Shown piece by piece: positions 39,567-50,072 of a stretch of 64,000 nt of DNA (its first letter is position 1; the number at the start of each line of letters is the position of its first letter). Origin of the DNA: Myxococcales bacterium (lineage in GTDB: Bacteria > Myxococcota_A > Polyangia > Polyangiales > Polyangiaceae); assembly GCA_947473045.1 (NCBI GenBank), contig CANJCO010000001.1:124001-188000 (forward strand), in the 5' to 3' direction. The position numbers were made by a program, and so were the translations under genes. The notes beneath the pieces are model-generated. The model did no database searches, was not told where the DNA came from, and saw nothing but the letters and a program-made list of their open reading frames with translations.

Positions 39567-39654
39567 AGCGCGCCGGCGCGCCGCGCGGGCACAACATATC
39601 GCGCGACCAGAACGCGCGGACTCAGCCGTGCCGCGCGGGCGCCAGGAGGGCGAC

Positions 39655-39783
39655 TGGAAAAACGCCCTGCTGGAGCCTGGCGAAGCCAATCGCGTGGGGT
39701 GGCGACGACGAAAAACAGCGTTCTTCGGGGCGGGGCGGGGCGGTGCATGCCTCCCCGAGATGAACGGCTGGCAGGCCGTTTTT
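39655..39783 (-). repeat. four-hairpin dispersed element, copy B (inverted)
   Basis: Reverse-complement homologue of the element at 19442-19565. Its hairpins are AACGGC/GCCGTT (39763-39780), CGGGGCGG/CCTCCCCG around TGCATG with one mismatch, CGAAAAAC/GTTCTTCG with loop AGC (39709-39727, one mismatch) and TGGC-GAA-GCCA (39678-39688). The last stem differs in sequence from copy A yet still pairs. It fills the gap between the iron alcohol dehydrogenase stop (39796) and the kinase start (39566); 39567-39654 shows nothing else. Confidence 0.88.
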
Positions 39784-39795
39784 CGAGCGTCCTGG

Positions 39796-40929
39796 TTAGA
39801 GCGACGCTTCGTAGAGCGCTGCCAGATCGGCCTGCGTGCAGGCGCGCGGGTTCGAACGGTGGCACGCATCTTCGAGGGCCTTCGCCGACAATTTGGCTAC
39901 GTCGCCCCGCGTGACGCCTTCGGCGCCGAGGCCTGCGGGCAGGCCGAGGTGCGCCCGCAAGTCGCGCAGCGCTTGCTCGCAGCTCGGCGCTGAGGGGTCG
40001 AACAGCGCTTTGACGCGCTCGAGCTTGTCGTGGGCGACGGCCTCGTTGAACGCGACGACCGCAGGCAGGCACAGCGCGTTTGCGAGCCCGTGGTGCATTC
40101 CCTTTTCGCTCGACAACGGGTGGGCCAGCGAGTGGCACGCGCCGAGGCCCTTCTGAAAGCTCACGGCGCCCATCATCGCGGCCTTCATCATGCCGCCTCG
40201 GGCTTCGAGATCCCCGCCGTGATGCGTGGCGCGCGCGAGGTGCTTCGCGCACAGCTCGAGGCCCATCAGCGCAATACCGTCGGCCATCGGGTGATCGCCG
40301 AGCGAGACGTACGCCTCGAGGCAGTGGGTGAGCGCGTCGAAGCCGGTCGCAGCCGTGATGCGGGGCGGCATCGAGACCGTTAGCGTGGGGTCGAGCAGGG
40401 CGACCTTCGCGAGCAGGTAAGGGCTGAAAATGACGGTCTTGCGCCCGTTGGCGCGGAGGGTGACGACGCCCGAGCGGCCCACTTCGCTGCCTGTTCCGGC
40501 GGTGGTTGGAATGGTGATGATCGGCGGCACGTCGCTCGTGATGAACGCGTCGCCGCCGGTGGCGTCGTCGTAGTCGACGAGGGGCCGATCGTGGGTGGTC
40601 TTGAGCGCGATGAGCTTGGCGGCATCGAGCGGGGAGCCGCCGCCGACCGCCACGCAGAAGTCGGCGCCAGCGCCGCGGTAGGCCTCCACGCCCGCGGTGA
40701 TGTTGTCCTCGATCGGGTTCGGATCGACCCCGTCGAACACGGTGAAAGCGACGCCCGCGGCCGAGAGCGTCGAGGTGACTCTCTCGACGAGGCCCGCCTT
40801 GACAACGCCCGCGTCGCACACCACGAGGGCGTGCCGCTTGCCGAGACGAGCTGCGTGCGCGCCGAGCGAACCGAGAGCGCCTGCGCCGAATACGATGGTG
40901 GTGGGAAACGACCAGGAAACGGTGGACAT
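39796..40929 (-). CDS. iron-containing alcohol dehydrogenase
   Basis: Group III (Fe-dependent) alcohol dehydrogenase, 377 aa. NAD-binding GGGSPLDAAKLIAL lies near residue 95, with IPTTAGTGSEVG near 140. Metal ligands are DALTHCLEAYVS, HSLAHPLS and KGMHHGLANA. The start is ATG 40929 (MSTVSWSFPTTIVFG); the longer frame adds a Gly/Pro segment overlapping the promoter region of the divergent regulator. Only 74 bp separate it from the NtrC-type activator, so that regulator is a candidate controller. The true substrate (alcohol, diol or maleylacetate-like) is not readable. Confidence 0.92.
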   Translation of the reverse strand: MSTVSWSFPTTIVFGAGALGSLGAHAARLGKRHALVVCDAGVVKAGLVERVTSTLSAAGVAFTVFDGVDPNPIEDNITAGVEAYRGAGADFCVAVGGGSPLDAAKLIALKTTHDRPLVDYDDATGGDAFITSDVPPIITIPTTAGTGSEVGRSGVVTLRANGRKTVIFSPYLLAKVALLDPTLTVSMPPRITAATGFDALTHCLEAYVSLGDHPMADGIALMGLELCAKHLARATHHGGDLEARGGMMKAAMMGAVSFQKGLGACHSLAHPLSSEKGMHHGLANALCLPAVVAFNEAVAHDKLERVKALFDPSAPSCEQALRDLRAHLGLPAGLGAEGVTRGDVAKLSAKALEDACHRSNPRACTQADLAALYEASL

Positions 40930-41003
40930 GACGCAGATGATATCACGGGGGCCGGGCGCGCTGCCCGACGCGCCGCCAAAAAAAGCTGGTAGCATCGCGG
41001 CAA

Positions 41004-42431
<1,428 letters not shown>

Positions 42432-43604
42432 TTGCGCAGGGCTCGCGCTGCCGCAGCTGCGTGCTGGCTGCAGGTCGCTCTGTCGGCTTGCGGCGGGTGC
42501 GGTCGGCATGAACAGGTCGCGGACGCCTCGCCGCCGAAGCCCTCGGCGCCGAGCGTGATCGCGGCTGCGCCCGACTCCGGGGCCGTTGAGCTGCCGCGCA
42601 TGCTGTGGGTGCCAGCGGGCGTGCTCCTCGCGGGAACCCCCGCCTCGCATGTGCCGCGCATCGCCGACGAGGAGCTGGCAGGCGAGCCGATCCGTCTCGG
42701 TGCATTCTACATCGATATGTTCGCGTATCCGAACGAGCCGGGCGCGATTCCGACCACGAGCGTGTCGCGCGACGAGGCCGCGCAGCTGTGCGCGGCGAAG
42801 GACAAACGGCTGTGCAGTGAGCTTGAGTGGGAGCGCGCGTGCAAAGGCGAACAGAACACCACCTACGAGTACGGCGACACTTACCGTGCGGCCGCGTGCG
42901 GCACGGGCGTGGGCATCGAGGAGGCCGCGCGGCGACCGAGCGGCGAGCGTCCGCAGTGCAAGAGCTCCTTCGGCGCGCTCGAGCTTCACGGCGGCGTGTG
43001 GGAGTGGACGAGCTCGGCGTGGGGACGCGGCGGTCGGACGAATCTCGGGGTGCTTCGTGGCGGCAACGCTCAGGCGGGTGAGCTGGTCGGCCGGTGCGCC
43101 AACGCCCTCGGCAGGGCCGTCACGCAAAAGAGCGCAACGATGGGCTTTCGCTGCTGCAAGGGAGACACCAACGAGGCGATCGTCAGTCTCGCCCTGAAGC
43201 AGGGGCGGGCGCTCGAGTCGCAGAGTCACGTCGATTCCGGGCGACTTCTGGCCGTGGCGCAGCGCGCGGCGGACTCCGCGATGGCGACCGCGAAGATCTT
43301 TCGTCCGACCAGCGTATGGACATGGCGCCCGGTGCCCAACGACGAGCTCACCGTCGCGAGCGGGTGCGCCGGCTATCTGCATGGTCGCCCCGAGGGCTGC
43401 GTCATCATCGTGTTTCGCGATTCGCGTCCCGACGACGCCCCGCTGGCCGCGCTCAACGTGGATGTCGGCGTAGGCGAAGTCGCTTCGGCCGGTGACGCCC
43501 GGCACTTGCGGTTCCGCGCGCTTGATCTCGGCGGGGCCCTGTATACGCGCGCGATTACGTACGTCTATGGCCGCGTCGACATCTCGGACGTCAAGGTTCG
43601 CTGA
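42432..43604 (+). CDS. lipoprotein with formylglycine-generating-enzyme-like (SUMF1) domain
   Basis: A 390-aa predicted lipoprotein: signal region with lipobox ALSACGGCG. Residues ~55-250 are an FGE/sulfatase-modifying-factor fold (MLWVPAGVLLAGT, YIDMFAYPNEPG, LCSELEWERACKG, ELHGGVWEWTSSAWGRGG, VLRGGNAQ, MGFRCCKG). The true FGE active-site Cys pair is not evident; most bacterial family members are not FGE but binding or regulatory proteins. The last ~130 residues are a separate unrecognised domain. TTG 42432 begins immediately after the regulator stop. It abuts the convergent GH113-like gene with no spacer. Confidence 0.8.
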   Translation: MRRARAAAAACWLQVALSACGGCGRHEQVADASPPKPSAPSVIAAAPDSGAVELPRMLWVPAGVLLAGTPASHVPRIADEELAGEPIRLGAFYIDMFAYPNEPGAIPTTSVSRDEAAQLCAAKDKRLCSELEWERACKGEQNTTYEYGDTYRAAACGTGVGIEEAARRPSGERPQCKSSFGALELHGGVWEWTSSAWGRGGRTNLGVLRGGNAQAGELVGRCANALGRAVTQKSATMGFRCCKGDTNEAIVSLALKQGRALESQSHVDSGRLLAVAQRAADSAMATAKIFRPTSVWTWRPVPNDELTVASGCAGYLHGRPEGCVIIVFRDSRPDDAPLAALNVDVGVGEVASAGDARHLRFRALDLGGALYTRAITYVYGRVDISDVKVR

Positions 43605-44729
43605 TCAGCGCAAGCCGGGTCGCCGGCGCTCGCCGTCGCCCGCCCACGCCGCCGAGAACGCATCGCGAACGACGTGCTCGGCGAGCTTGCCGCGCGGAGA
43701 AAAGCCCCACTCGGCTTCCTGCGAGACGTCGTCGGGATCGGCATAGACGCGCCACACGAACAATCCGGCGAACGAAGGCTCCTCGAGAAGCGGCCGAATC
43801 AGCGCGTGATACGCCAGCGCCTGCGCCTCTTCGTCGACGCGCACATGGACCATCGAATCGGGCCACTCCCAGGGCCGCACCGCGGGATCGGGCCGTGTGG
43901 TGTAGCCGATCTCGGTCATCAGCACCGGCTTCTGCCACGTCGCCGCGAGCCTCGCGACCTTCGCCCGCACGCGCTCTCCGCCTGCGAGCAGCTCACCGAG
44001 GGCCGCCCCGTCGCGCTCGGCGAGCGGGAAGAACGCGTTGATTCCGATCACGTCGACGGCGCCCAGGATGATCGTGTCTTCGACGTCGTCCCAGTTGGCC
44101 GAGTAAGTCAGCGGTCCGTGAAAGATCGCCCGGAGGTCGGCGATGAGGGCTCCGAACGACGGCGCCCGTCCGGTTGTCACCCAGCTGCGCAACTCGACCC
44201 CGACGCTGAGCAGGTCGACGTGCTCCTGTTCGGCCACGCGGGCCCACGTCTTGACGAAGGCGCCGTAGCTCGCGGCCCACCGCGCCCAGCCGGCGTCGCT
44301 CCTGGGGTCGATCTCGGCGCGCCACCCGCCCGACTCGACCCACAGGTGCGGCACGAGCATCACGCGAAGGCCGTGGGCATGCGCCTGACGAATCGCGGCG
44401 CGGATGTCAGCCTCGTTCTTTGCGAACGGCGCCTCGAAGGTCAGATCGACGCCCTGCCCGCTGAGGTCGGCGACGCGCCCGAACGGCGTGAGCGCGACCC
44501 AGTTGGCGCCCCAGTCGTTGCATTCTGCAAGTGTTCGTTCGTACGCTGCGGAGCCGTACCCGCGCCCCGGGTGATATCCGTTTTCGATCGGGCCGACGGT
44601 GATCCCGCGGATGCCGTCGCGTCCCGAGTCGCGCCACGCGAAGGGTGAGGCAGGCAGTGATCCGGCGGCGCCAAGCTGGCCCGCGATCGCCACGATCGAC
44701 GCAAAAAACAGGGACGCCGCGGGCTTCAT
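43605..44729 (-). CDS. exported glycoside hydrolase, GH113-like TIM barrel
   Basis: A 374-aa protein with a signal peptide (MKPAASLFFASIVAIAGQLGAAG). The barrel starts GITVGPIENGYHPGRGYGSAAYERTLAECNDWGANWVALTPFG, as in GH113/endo-mannanase-like hydrolases. Candidate catalytic Glu residues are in LLSVGVELRSWV (near 205) and VLMTEIGYTT (near 295). The end is rich in Trp/Asp (WRVYADPDDVSQEAEWGFSP). ATG 44729 overlaps the HAD gene stop (ATGA). It is the last gene of the minus-strand operon. The substrate may be mannan or another beta-glycan; the family assignment is by pattern only. Confidence 0.8.
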   Translation of the reverse strand: MKPAASLFFASIVAIAGQLGAAGSLPASPFAWRDSGRDGIRGITVGPIENGYHPGRGYGSAAYERTLAECNDWGANWVALTPFGRVADLSGQGVDLTFEAPFAKNEADIRAAIRQAHAHGLRVMLVPHLWVESGGWRAEIDPRSDAGWARWAASYGAFVKTWARVAEQEHVDLLSVGVELRSWVTTGRAPSFGALIADLRAIFHGPLTYSANWDDVEDTIILGAVDVIGINAFFPLAERDGAALGELLAGGERVRAKVARLAATWQKPVLMTEIGYTTRPDPAVRPWEWPDSMVHVRVDEEAQALAYHALIRPLLEEPSFAGLFVWRVYADPDDVSQEAEWGFSPRGKLAEHVVRDAFSAAWAGDGERRRPGLR

Positions 44730-45394
44730 AGGTCGCCGTCGAGCAGCGCGTCGGTCAGCTCGGGGAGCGAATCGGCGACGGCGTGCGCCCCCGCGAGCTC
44801 GAGCTCGGCGCGCGAATACGAGTGCGTGACGGCGACGCATCGAAGTCCGGCCGCGCGCGCCGCGACCACCCCGGCGATGGAGTCCTCAATGGCGACGGCT
44901 GGCACGGAGCCGGGCAGCTTGCCCGCGCCGATTCGGTAGCCCTCAGGATCGGGTTTGCACGCGCGCGTGTCCTCGGCGCTGACGATGAACGCGATCGCGT
45001 GGGCAACGCCCATGATGGCTAGACAGTGCTCGATCTCGTGGCGCAGCGCGCCTGACACGATGCCTACCGCGCCGAGCTTCGTACGCCGCCGGATCAGCTC
45101 GGCCGCGCCTTCGAACACGCGGAGCTCCGTCGCGATGCGGCGCATGTAGACGGGCTTTTTCTCGTCGATCAGCGCGCGCACGATCGCGTCGTCGGATGCC
45201 GCGCCGCCGTCGCGCAGGATCGCGCGGAATGCACCCGCGTCGTCGAAGCCCAGGTAGCGCTCGGCGTAGTCGCGCTCGCTGAGCGGAATGCCGCGGCGCG
45301 CGAGCACCTCCGCGAAGGCCCCAAAGTGAATGTGCTCATCGTCGACGAGCACACCGTTGAAATCGAACAGCGTGGAGCGCACAGGTCGCACCAT
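44726..45394 (-). CDS. HAD-superfamily phosphatase, beta-phosphoglucomutase-like
   Basis: A 222-aa HAD hydrolase. Motif I DFNGVLVDDE at the N terminus has Asn in place of the second Asp, which weakens some mutase roles but is tolerated in the superfamily. Later motifs are GIVSGALRHEIEHC (motif II Ser), KPDPEGY (motif III Lys) and AIEDSIAGVVAARAAGL (motif IV). This fits sugar-phosphate phosphatases or phosphoglucomutases. The start is ATG 45394 (MVRPVRSTLFDF). Its stop overlaps the GH113-like start. The combination suggests carbohydrate processing, but the substrate is not shown. Confidence 0.85.
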   Translation of the reverse strand: MVRPVRSTLFDFNGVLVDDEHIHFGAFAEVLARRGIPLSERDYAERYLGFDDAGAFRAILRDGGAASDDAIVRALIDEKKPVYMRRIATELRVFEGAAELIRRRTKLGAVGIVSGALRHEIEHCLAIMGVAHAIAFIVSAEDTRACKPDPEGYRIGAGKLPGSVPAVAIEDSIAGVVAARAAGLRCVAVTHSYSRAELELAGAHAVADSLPELTDALLDGDL

Positions 45395-45396
45395 AG

Positions 45397-46530
45397 TCAA
45401 AACTCGAACGCGGCGCCCGCGGTCATGGTCGCGCGCAGCCACGCGCCCGAAGCGTCGATCGGGGCGCGCCTCGCACCGACGAATGCCGGCTGCGCGTCGA
45501 GCGCGATCGGCCGGAGCACCAGCCGCAGGCGGGGCACCACGGCGTAGCTGACCGCGAGCGCGAGGTGCGCCGCGGGCGCGATGCCGGTCGCCGCGTTGCA
45601 AACAGGCATGAATGCGTCGCCGCCGACGTCGCTGGTCGTGAGTCCCGCGAGGCCGAAGCCCACGTCGACGAAGGCGCGGAGCTCATCGGAAATGGCGACC
45701 CCTCCGGTGGCGACCGCGTGTCCGGCCACCGTCGCGCCGCTGTAGTCGCGGGGCAGCTTGCACGAAAGGGCGCCCGTGATGTTGCTCACGCCGGCTGATG
45801 TGCTCCATGTGTCGCCGGAAATGGCGAGGCGCGCGCCCACGGCGAAACGCAGACGGCCGCGGTCGACGAGCGGGACACTGGCCGCGATGAATCCTGCCGG
45901 GCTCGCGCCTCCTGTTGCGTCCCCGTACGCCGTGATGGCGATGCCCAGGCCTGCCTCGATCGCCACGCGCGACCCGCCGCGCGCGGGCGTGGTCCGGGTG
46001 AAGTCTCCGTGCACGATGAGGGCGCGACCGGCCGCGGCGGTTGTGGTCGACGCGATGGGCTCGGATCCGTCGCGCTCGAGGACGATGGCGTGGGCGCCTG
46101 CATGCACCGGCAGCGTCATCGGCGCTGTTCCGGCGGTCTTTCCGTCGATGGATACGCGCGCGCCCGGCGGCGACGAGGTGATCGTCAGCGGCGACGGGCG
46201 GGCCAGGATCGCCTCGCGCGTGCGCTGTGCCTCGTCGCGGTCTTCGGGGGTTAGATCCGCCTTGCCGAGGTAGTCGCCGAGAGCGCGCGCGGCGGCCTCG
46301 GGCTCGTCGCGTTTCAAGTGGCAGCGCGCGATGTTCCACAGCTCGACCGAGGGACCGCCGCGCGCAAATGCCGCAGAAAAATAGTCGATCGCGTCCTGAT
46401 AGCGCGCGTCCTGATACGCGCGCACGCCCTCCTGATCGAGGGCGCGCGCCTGCGCCGTCTCAGCGTCGCCGGCGCGGGCGCGGGCTGCGTAGCTGAGCGC
46501 GAGGCTCGCGATGAGCAGACGGGGGTGCAT
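45397..46530 (-). CDS. exported TPR-PEGA protein with barrel-like C terminus
   Basis: A 377-aa protein with a signal peptide (MHPRLLIASLALSYAARARA). Residues ~25-105 look like a TPR-type helical region (AYQDARYQDAIDYFSAAFA, ELWNIARCHLKRDEPEAAARAL). Residues ~120-160 are a PEGA domain: LTITSSPPGARVSIDGKTAG...LPVHAGAHAIVLERDG. The rest is glycine-rich beta sequence ending in Phe (TAGAAFEF), suggesting an outer-membrane barrel. Such proteins are common in Myxococcota. ATG 46530 is chosen over a long Arg-rich extension. It is 2 bp from the HAD gene downstream. Confidence 0.82.
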   Translation of the reverse strand: MHPRLLIASLALSYAARARAGDAETAQARALDQEGVRAYQDARYQDAIDYFSAAFARGGPSVELWNIARCHLKRDEPEAAARALGDYLGKADLTPEDRDEAQRTREAILARPSPLTITSSPPGARVSIDGKTAGTAPMTLPVHAGAHAIVLERDGSEPIASTTTAAAGRALIVHGDFTRTTPARGGSRVAIEAGLGIAITAYGDATGGASPAGFIAASVPLVDRGRLRFAVGARLAISGDTWSTSAGVSNITGALSCKLPRDYSGATVAGHAVATGGVAISDELRAFVDVGFGLAGLTTSDVGGDAFMPVCNAATGIAPAAHLALAVSYAVVPRLRLVLRPIALDAQPAFVGARRAPIDASGAWLRATMTAGAAFEF

Positions 46531-46565
46531 GACTGCGCCGCTGACGATACGCCACCACCTGGCGG

Positions 46566-47756
46566 TTAGGCCGAAGTGAGAATGATCCGCGTAATCTCGG
46601 GCGGGGCGCCGACGCGCACCGGCGGGCCGACGACGCCGAAGCCGCGGTTGACGTAGAGCTGCGTCGCGCCCACCTGATACCGGCCCGCGACGTAGCGCAT
46701 GAGAAAATCCGCCGGACGAAAGCCCGGGTTTACCTGACCGCCATGCGTGTGGCCGCTGAGCTGCAGCCCCACGCGTCCGGCCCACGCGTCGACCGATGCC
46801 GGCTGGTGAGAAAGCAGCACGCGCGCGCGATCGTCCGGCACCATCGACAGGGCGCGATCGAGGCGCGGGCCATCGGCGCCGTAGCGAGAGGCCCAGAGGT
46901 CGTCGACGCCGAGCAGCGCGAAGCCGCCGCCATCGGCGGGTCGGACGATGCGCCCCTCGTTGCGAAGCAGCGTGACTCCGGCGGATTTCAGCCCTCGCGC
47001 GACGGCGTCGGCGCCTGCGTAATAGTCATGATTGCCCAGGATCGCGAAGGCTCCGTCGCGGGGCGCGAACTTCGCGAGCGCGGCTGCCATCATGGGCACG
47101 TAGGCTGGGTCGAAATCGATCAGATCGCCGGTGACCACCAACAGGTCGGCGCGGCACCCCGTGATGCGTGACAGCCCGCGCTCGAGCTCGCCCTGCTGCA
47201 CGAAATTGCCGACATGCAGGTCGGACACCTGCGCGATCGCGTAGCCCTCGAGCGCCCTGGGGAGGCCCGGCAACCGGATGACGACCTCTTCGACAACGTA
47301 GTCGAACCGTCCGCGCAGCGCGCCGTAGCCAAGCACGCTGCTGGTCGATCCCAGCACGAGCGATCCGCCGATGCCCTCGAACACCTGCCGTCGCCCGAGC
47401 GGGATCGAAAGCGCGTCGCCGGCGACGGCCGCTGCCAACGGCGACGCAGGCGGGCCCGGGCGCGCAGCTACGCGGCTTGCGAGTCGCACGAACGCGATCG
47501 GCAGCGCCGAGATCAGCACGATCATCGTCTCGGTCATCGCGATCGCGTAGACGCCGCTCAGCCAGGAAGACTGGGCGACATGCGTGGCGAGGCGCGAAAC
47601 CACCGGCAGCACCGACGCCACGACGAGCGCGGCCTTGATCGCGCGACCGGCCCTCGGACTCAGCGAAAAGGCTGATTTCAGCCAGATCCACACTTGCAGA
47701 TGGGCGACGCCCGCGGTGGCCAGCGCCGCAATCGTGATCGCGAAGGCCCGCATCAT
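46566..47756 (-). CDS. membrane metallophosphoesterase, YkuE/YaeI-like
   Basis: A 396-aa protein with three or four N-terminal membrane segments (residues ~5-105) followed by a calcineurin-type phosphoesterase domain. Metal motifs are AQVSDLHVGNF, VTGDLIDFDP, ILGNHDYYAG and LSGHTHGGQVN; the last ~20 residues include RGFGVVGPPVRVG. Homologues remove phosphates from lipids, including UDP-diacylglucosamine or phosphatidyl lipids. ATG at 47756 overlaps the prmC stop; ATG 47753 is also possible. It is in the pmm-prmC-mpe operon order on the minus strand. Confidence 0.9.
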   Translation of the reverse strand: MMRAFAITIAALATAGVAHLQVWIWLKSAFSLSPRAGRAIKAALVVASVLPVVSRLATHVAQSSWLSGVYAIAMTETMIVLISALPIAFVRLASRVAARPGPPASPLAAAVAGDALSIPLGRRQVFEGIGGSLVLGSTSSVLGYGALRGRFDYVVEEVVIRLPGLPRALEGYAIAQVSDLHVGNFVQQGELERGLSRITGCRADLLVVTGDLIDFDPAYVPMMAAALAKFAPRDGAFAILGNHDYYAGADAVARGLKSAGVTLLRNEGRIVRPADGGGFALLGVDDLWASRYGADGPRLDRALSMVPDDRARVLLSHQPASVDAWAGRVGLQLSGHTHGGQVNPGFRPADFLMRYVAGRYQVGATQLYVNRGFGVVGPPVRVGAPPEITRIILTSA

Positions 47757-48625
47757 CGCGGCGCGATCCCGTGCACGACCCGCTCGATGCGCGCGTAGTC
47801 GCGGGCGCGGGCTACGTCGACGAAGCCGTGTTGCCCGAACAGCTGCGCGACCTCGTCCGCCTGCCCGGCGCCGATTTCCATCGCGAGCGTTCCCCCCGGG
47901 GCGAGGCGTCGCGCGGCGCCCTCGAGGATGCGCCGCACGAGCACGAGGCCGTCGGTGCCGCCGTCGAGCGCGAGCCTCGGCTCATGCAGCGCGACATCGG
48001 GCGCCAGCGTCGCGATCTCCGCCGACGGGATGTACGGCGGATTGGCCGTGATGACGTCGAACTCACCCTCGATGCCCTCGAAGAGGTCGGCCTGCCCGAA
48101 CGCGACGTTGTAAGCGCCGAGCCGTAGCGCATTTTCGCGCGCGACGGCGAGGGCGTCCGCGCTGGTGTCCGTCGCGATCACGCGCGCCGTGGGCCGCTCG
48201 CGGCCGAGCGTGATCGCCACGCAGCCCGATCCGGTGCACAGGTCGAGCGCCCGCATGGAGAGCGAAATATGGGCGGTGCGCGCGAGGGCGACTTCGACGA
48301 GCGCCTCGGTGTCGGGTCGCGGCACCAGCACGCGCGCATCCACGCGGAAATTGCGCCCGAAAAACTCGCGTTCCCCGCGCAGGTAGGCGACGGGTTCGCG
48401 GTTTCGTCGACGCCGGACCATCTCGCGAAAGCGCGCCAGCTCGGGCGCCGCCAGCGGCTTCTGCATGTCGATGAACAGCTGCGTTCGCGAGGTGGCCAAA
48501 CAGTGGGCGAGGAGCACTTCGGCGTCGAGTCTCGGGCTCTCGATGCCGCGGGCGCGGAAGTCGTCGGCCGCCCATTTTACGACGGCGCCGATCGTCCACG
48601 GCTCGGTACGCTCAGGCTGGCTCAA
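47753..48625 (-). CDS. prmC: peptide chain release factor glutamine N5-methyltransferase
   Basis: A 290-aa class I methyltransferase that modifies the Gln of the GGQ motif in release factors. Seen are the N-terminal helical domain with RRRNREPVAYLRGEREFFG, motif I ALDLCTGSGCVAITL, and the catalytic NPPY in ITANPPYIPSAEI near residue 185. The start is TTG 48625 (MSQPERTEPW), overlapping the pmm stop as TTGA; other starts upstream read Arg-rich. The stop overlaps the metallophosphoesterase ATG. Translational coupling with both neighbours is likely. Confidence 0.92.
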   Translation of the reverse strand: MSQPERTEPWTIGAVVKWAADDFRARGIESPRLDAEVLLAHCLATSRTQLFIDMQKPLAAPELARFREMVRRRRNREPVAYLRGEREFFGRNFRVDARVLVPRPDTEALVEVALARTAHISLSMRALDLCTGSGCVAITLGRERPTARVIATDTSADALAVARENALRLGAYNVAFGQADLFEGIEGEFDVITANPPYIPSAEIATLAPDVALHEPRLALDGGTDGLVLVRRILEGAARRLAPGGTLAMEIGAGQADEVAQLFGQHGFVDVARARDYARIERVVHGIAPR

Positions 48626-50016
48626 CGCATGCCTTCGGCCGAGCGTCGCACGTCGGCCACGGCCGCTTCGAGCTCGGCCCGGATCGCTTCGAGCTCGCCC
48701 AGGGTGCCTGCTTCGACGCGCATCACGAGCACGGGGCCCGTGTTTGACGCGCGCACGAGGCCCCACGCAGGCGCGTCGCTGAGGCTTCGAAACGCGATGC
48801 GGGCGCCGTCGATGGCGGTGACTTCGTGACCCTTCGCGACGTAACGCTCGGTGATCGCGCGCACGACCTCGAATTTGATCGCGTCGGGGCACGGGACGCG
48901 CAGCTCCGGCGTGGTGTGCGTCAGCGGGACGTCGGCGAGCAGCTCGCCCAGCGTCTTTCCCGAGGCCGAAAGAATCTCAAGCAGCCGTAGCGAGGCGTAG
49001 AGCGCGTCGTCGTAGCCGAAATAGCGGTCGGCAAAGAACATGTGCCCGCTCATCTCGCCGGCGAGCAGCGCCTGCTCTTCTTTCATTTTGGTTTTGATGA
49101 GCGAGTGGCCGGTCTTCCACATGATGGCGCGGCCGCCGTGCCTGGCGATGTCGTCGTAGAGCGTCTGCGAGCACTTCACTTCTCCCAGAATTGCGGCTCC
49201 CGGCCGGGTGGCGAGGAGCGCGCGCGAAAACAGGATCATCAACTTGTCGCCCCACACCACGTCGCCGCTCGCGTCGACTGCGCCCAGCCGGTCGGCGTCA
49301 CCGTCGTAGGCCAGCCCCACGCGCGCGCCCGTGGCCTTCACGCGCGCGATGAGCGCCTCGAGGTTCTTCGGAACCGTCGGGTCGGGGTGGTGGTTCGGGA
49401 AGCGCCCGTCCATTTCACAGTAGAGCGGGTCGGGCGAAAAACCGGCCGCTCGGAGCGCGCGCAGGCCGAGCGGGCCGCCGGCGCCGTTGCCCGCATCGAG
49501 CACGCAGGGCACGGGGGTCGTGGGGCGCGCGATGTCGCGCGTGAGCGCCGAAATGTATGCGCTCTGCAAGTCGACCGACTCCCCGCTGCCGAACGCTGCG
49601 GGCCGCGGCAGGTCGTCACCCTCCAGGCGCGCCCGGAGGCGTTGAATGTCCTGGCCGTAAAAGCTGGCCTTGCCGCGCATGATCTTGAAGCCGTTGTCTT
49701 CGCCCGGATTGTGGCTTCCGGTGATCATGATGCCGCCGTCGAGCGACAGGTGATGAACCGAGAAATACAGCTGCGGCGTGGGGCCCACGCCGATGTCGAT
49801 GACGTGCGCTCCGCCCGCCATCAGGCCCTCGACGAGCGCCGCGTGGAGCCGGTCGCTCGACAGCCGGCAGTCGCGCGAAACGGCGATGCGCTTGCCCGCG
49901 CCCCCGAGCTCGCTCGCGAGGCCGAGCCCCAGCGCGTGCGCCAGCTCGCTCGATAGGTCGCGGTCGGCTACGCCGCGAATGTCGTACTCACGGAACACGT
50001 GGGCGGGCACCTGCAT
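48622..50016 (-). CDS. phosphomannomutase/phosphoglucomutase
   Basis: A 464-aa alpha-D-phosphohexomutase. Active-site Ser is in IMITGSHNPGEDNGFK near residue 100, the metal loop is LAYDGDADRLGAVD near 240, sugar-binding GEMSGHMFF near 325, and phosphate-binding VRASNTGP near 420. This is the AlgC/ManB-like group that interconverts hexose-1- and hexose-6-phosphates for surface polysaccharide synthesis. ATG at 50016 with HVFREYDIRG, the usual N-terminal signature. It is the first gene of the minus-strand operon running to 43605. Confidence 0.93.
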   Translation of the reverse strand: MQVPAHVFREYDIRGVADRDLSSELAHALGLGLASELGGAGKRIAVSRDCRLSSDRLHAALVEGLMAGGAHVIDIGVGPTPQLYFSVHHLSLDGGIMITGSHNPGEDNGFKIMRGKASFYGQDIQRLRARLEGDDLPRPAAFGSGESVDLQSAYISALTRDIARPTTPVPCVLDAGNGAGGPLGLRALRAAGFSPDPLYCEMDGRFPNHHPDPTVPKNLEALIARVKATGARVGLAYDGDADRLGAVDASGDVVWGDKLMILFSRALLATRPGAAILGEVKCSQTLYDDIARHGGRAIMWKTGHSLIKTKMKEEQALLAGEMSGHMFFADRYFGYDDALYASLRLLEILSASGKTLGELLADVPLTHTTPELRVPCPDAIKFEVVRAITERYVAKGHEVTAIDGARIAFRSLSDAPAWGLVRASNTGPVLVMRVEAGTLGELEAIRAELEAAVADVRRSAEGMR

Positions 50017-50072
50017 AGGGCCCGGTCTAGCAGGGACCGCGCCCTTCGGAAATCGCGCGGGGCTTGCGCGGC

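Noticed and set aside
44890-44935. Sigma-54 promoter (TGGCAC-like followed by TTGC)
   Set aside because: It lies inside the HAD coding region on the wrong side of any gene start, and the spacing is not the fixed -24/-12 distance.
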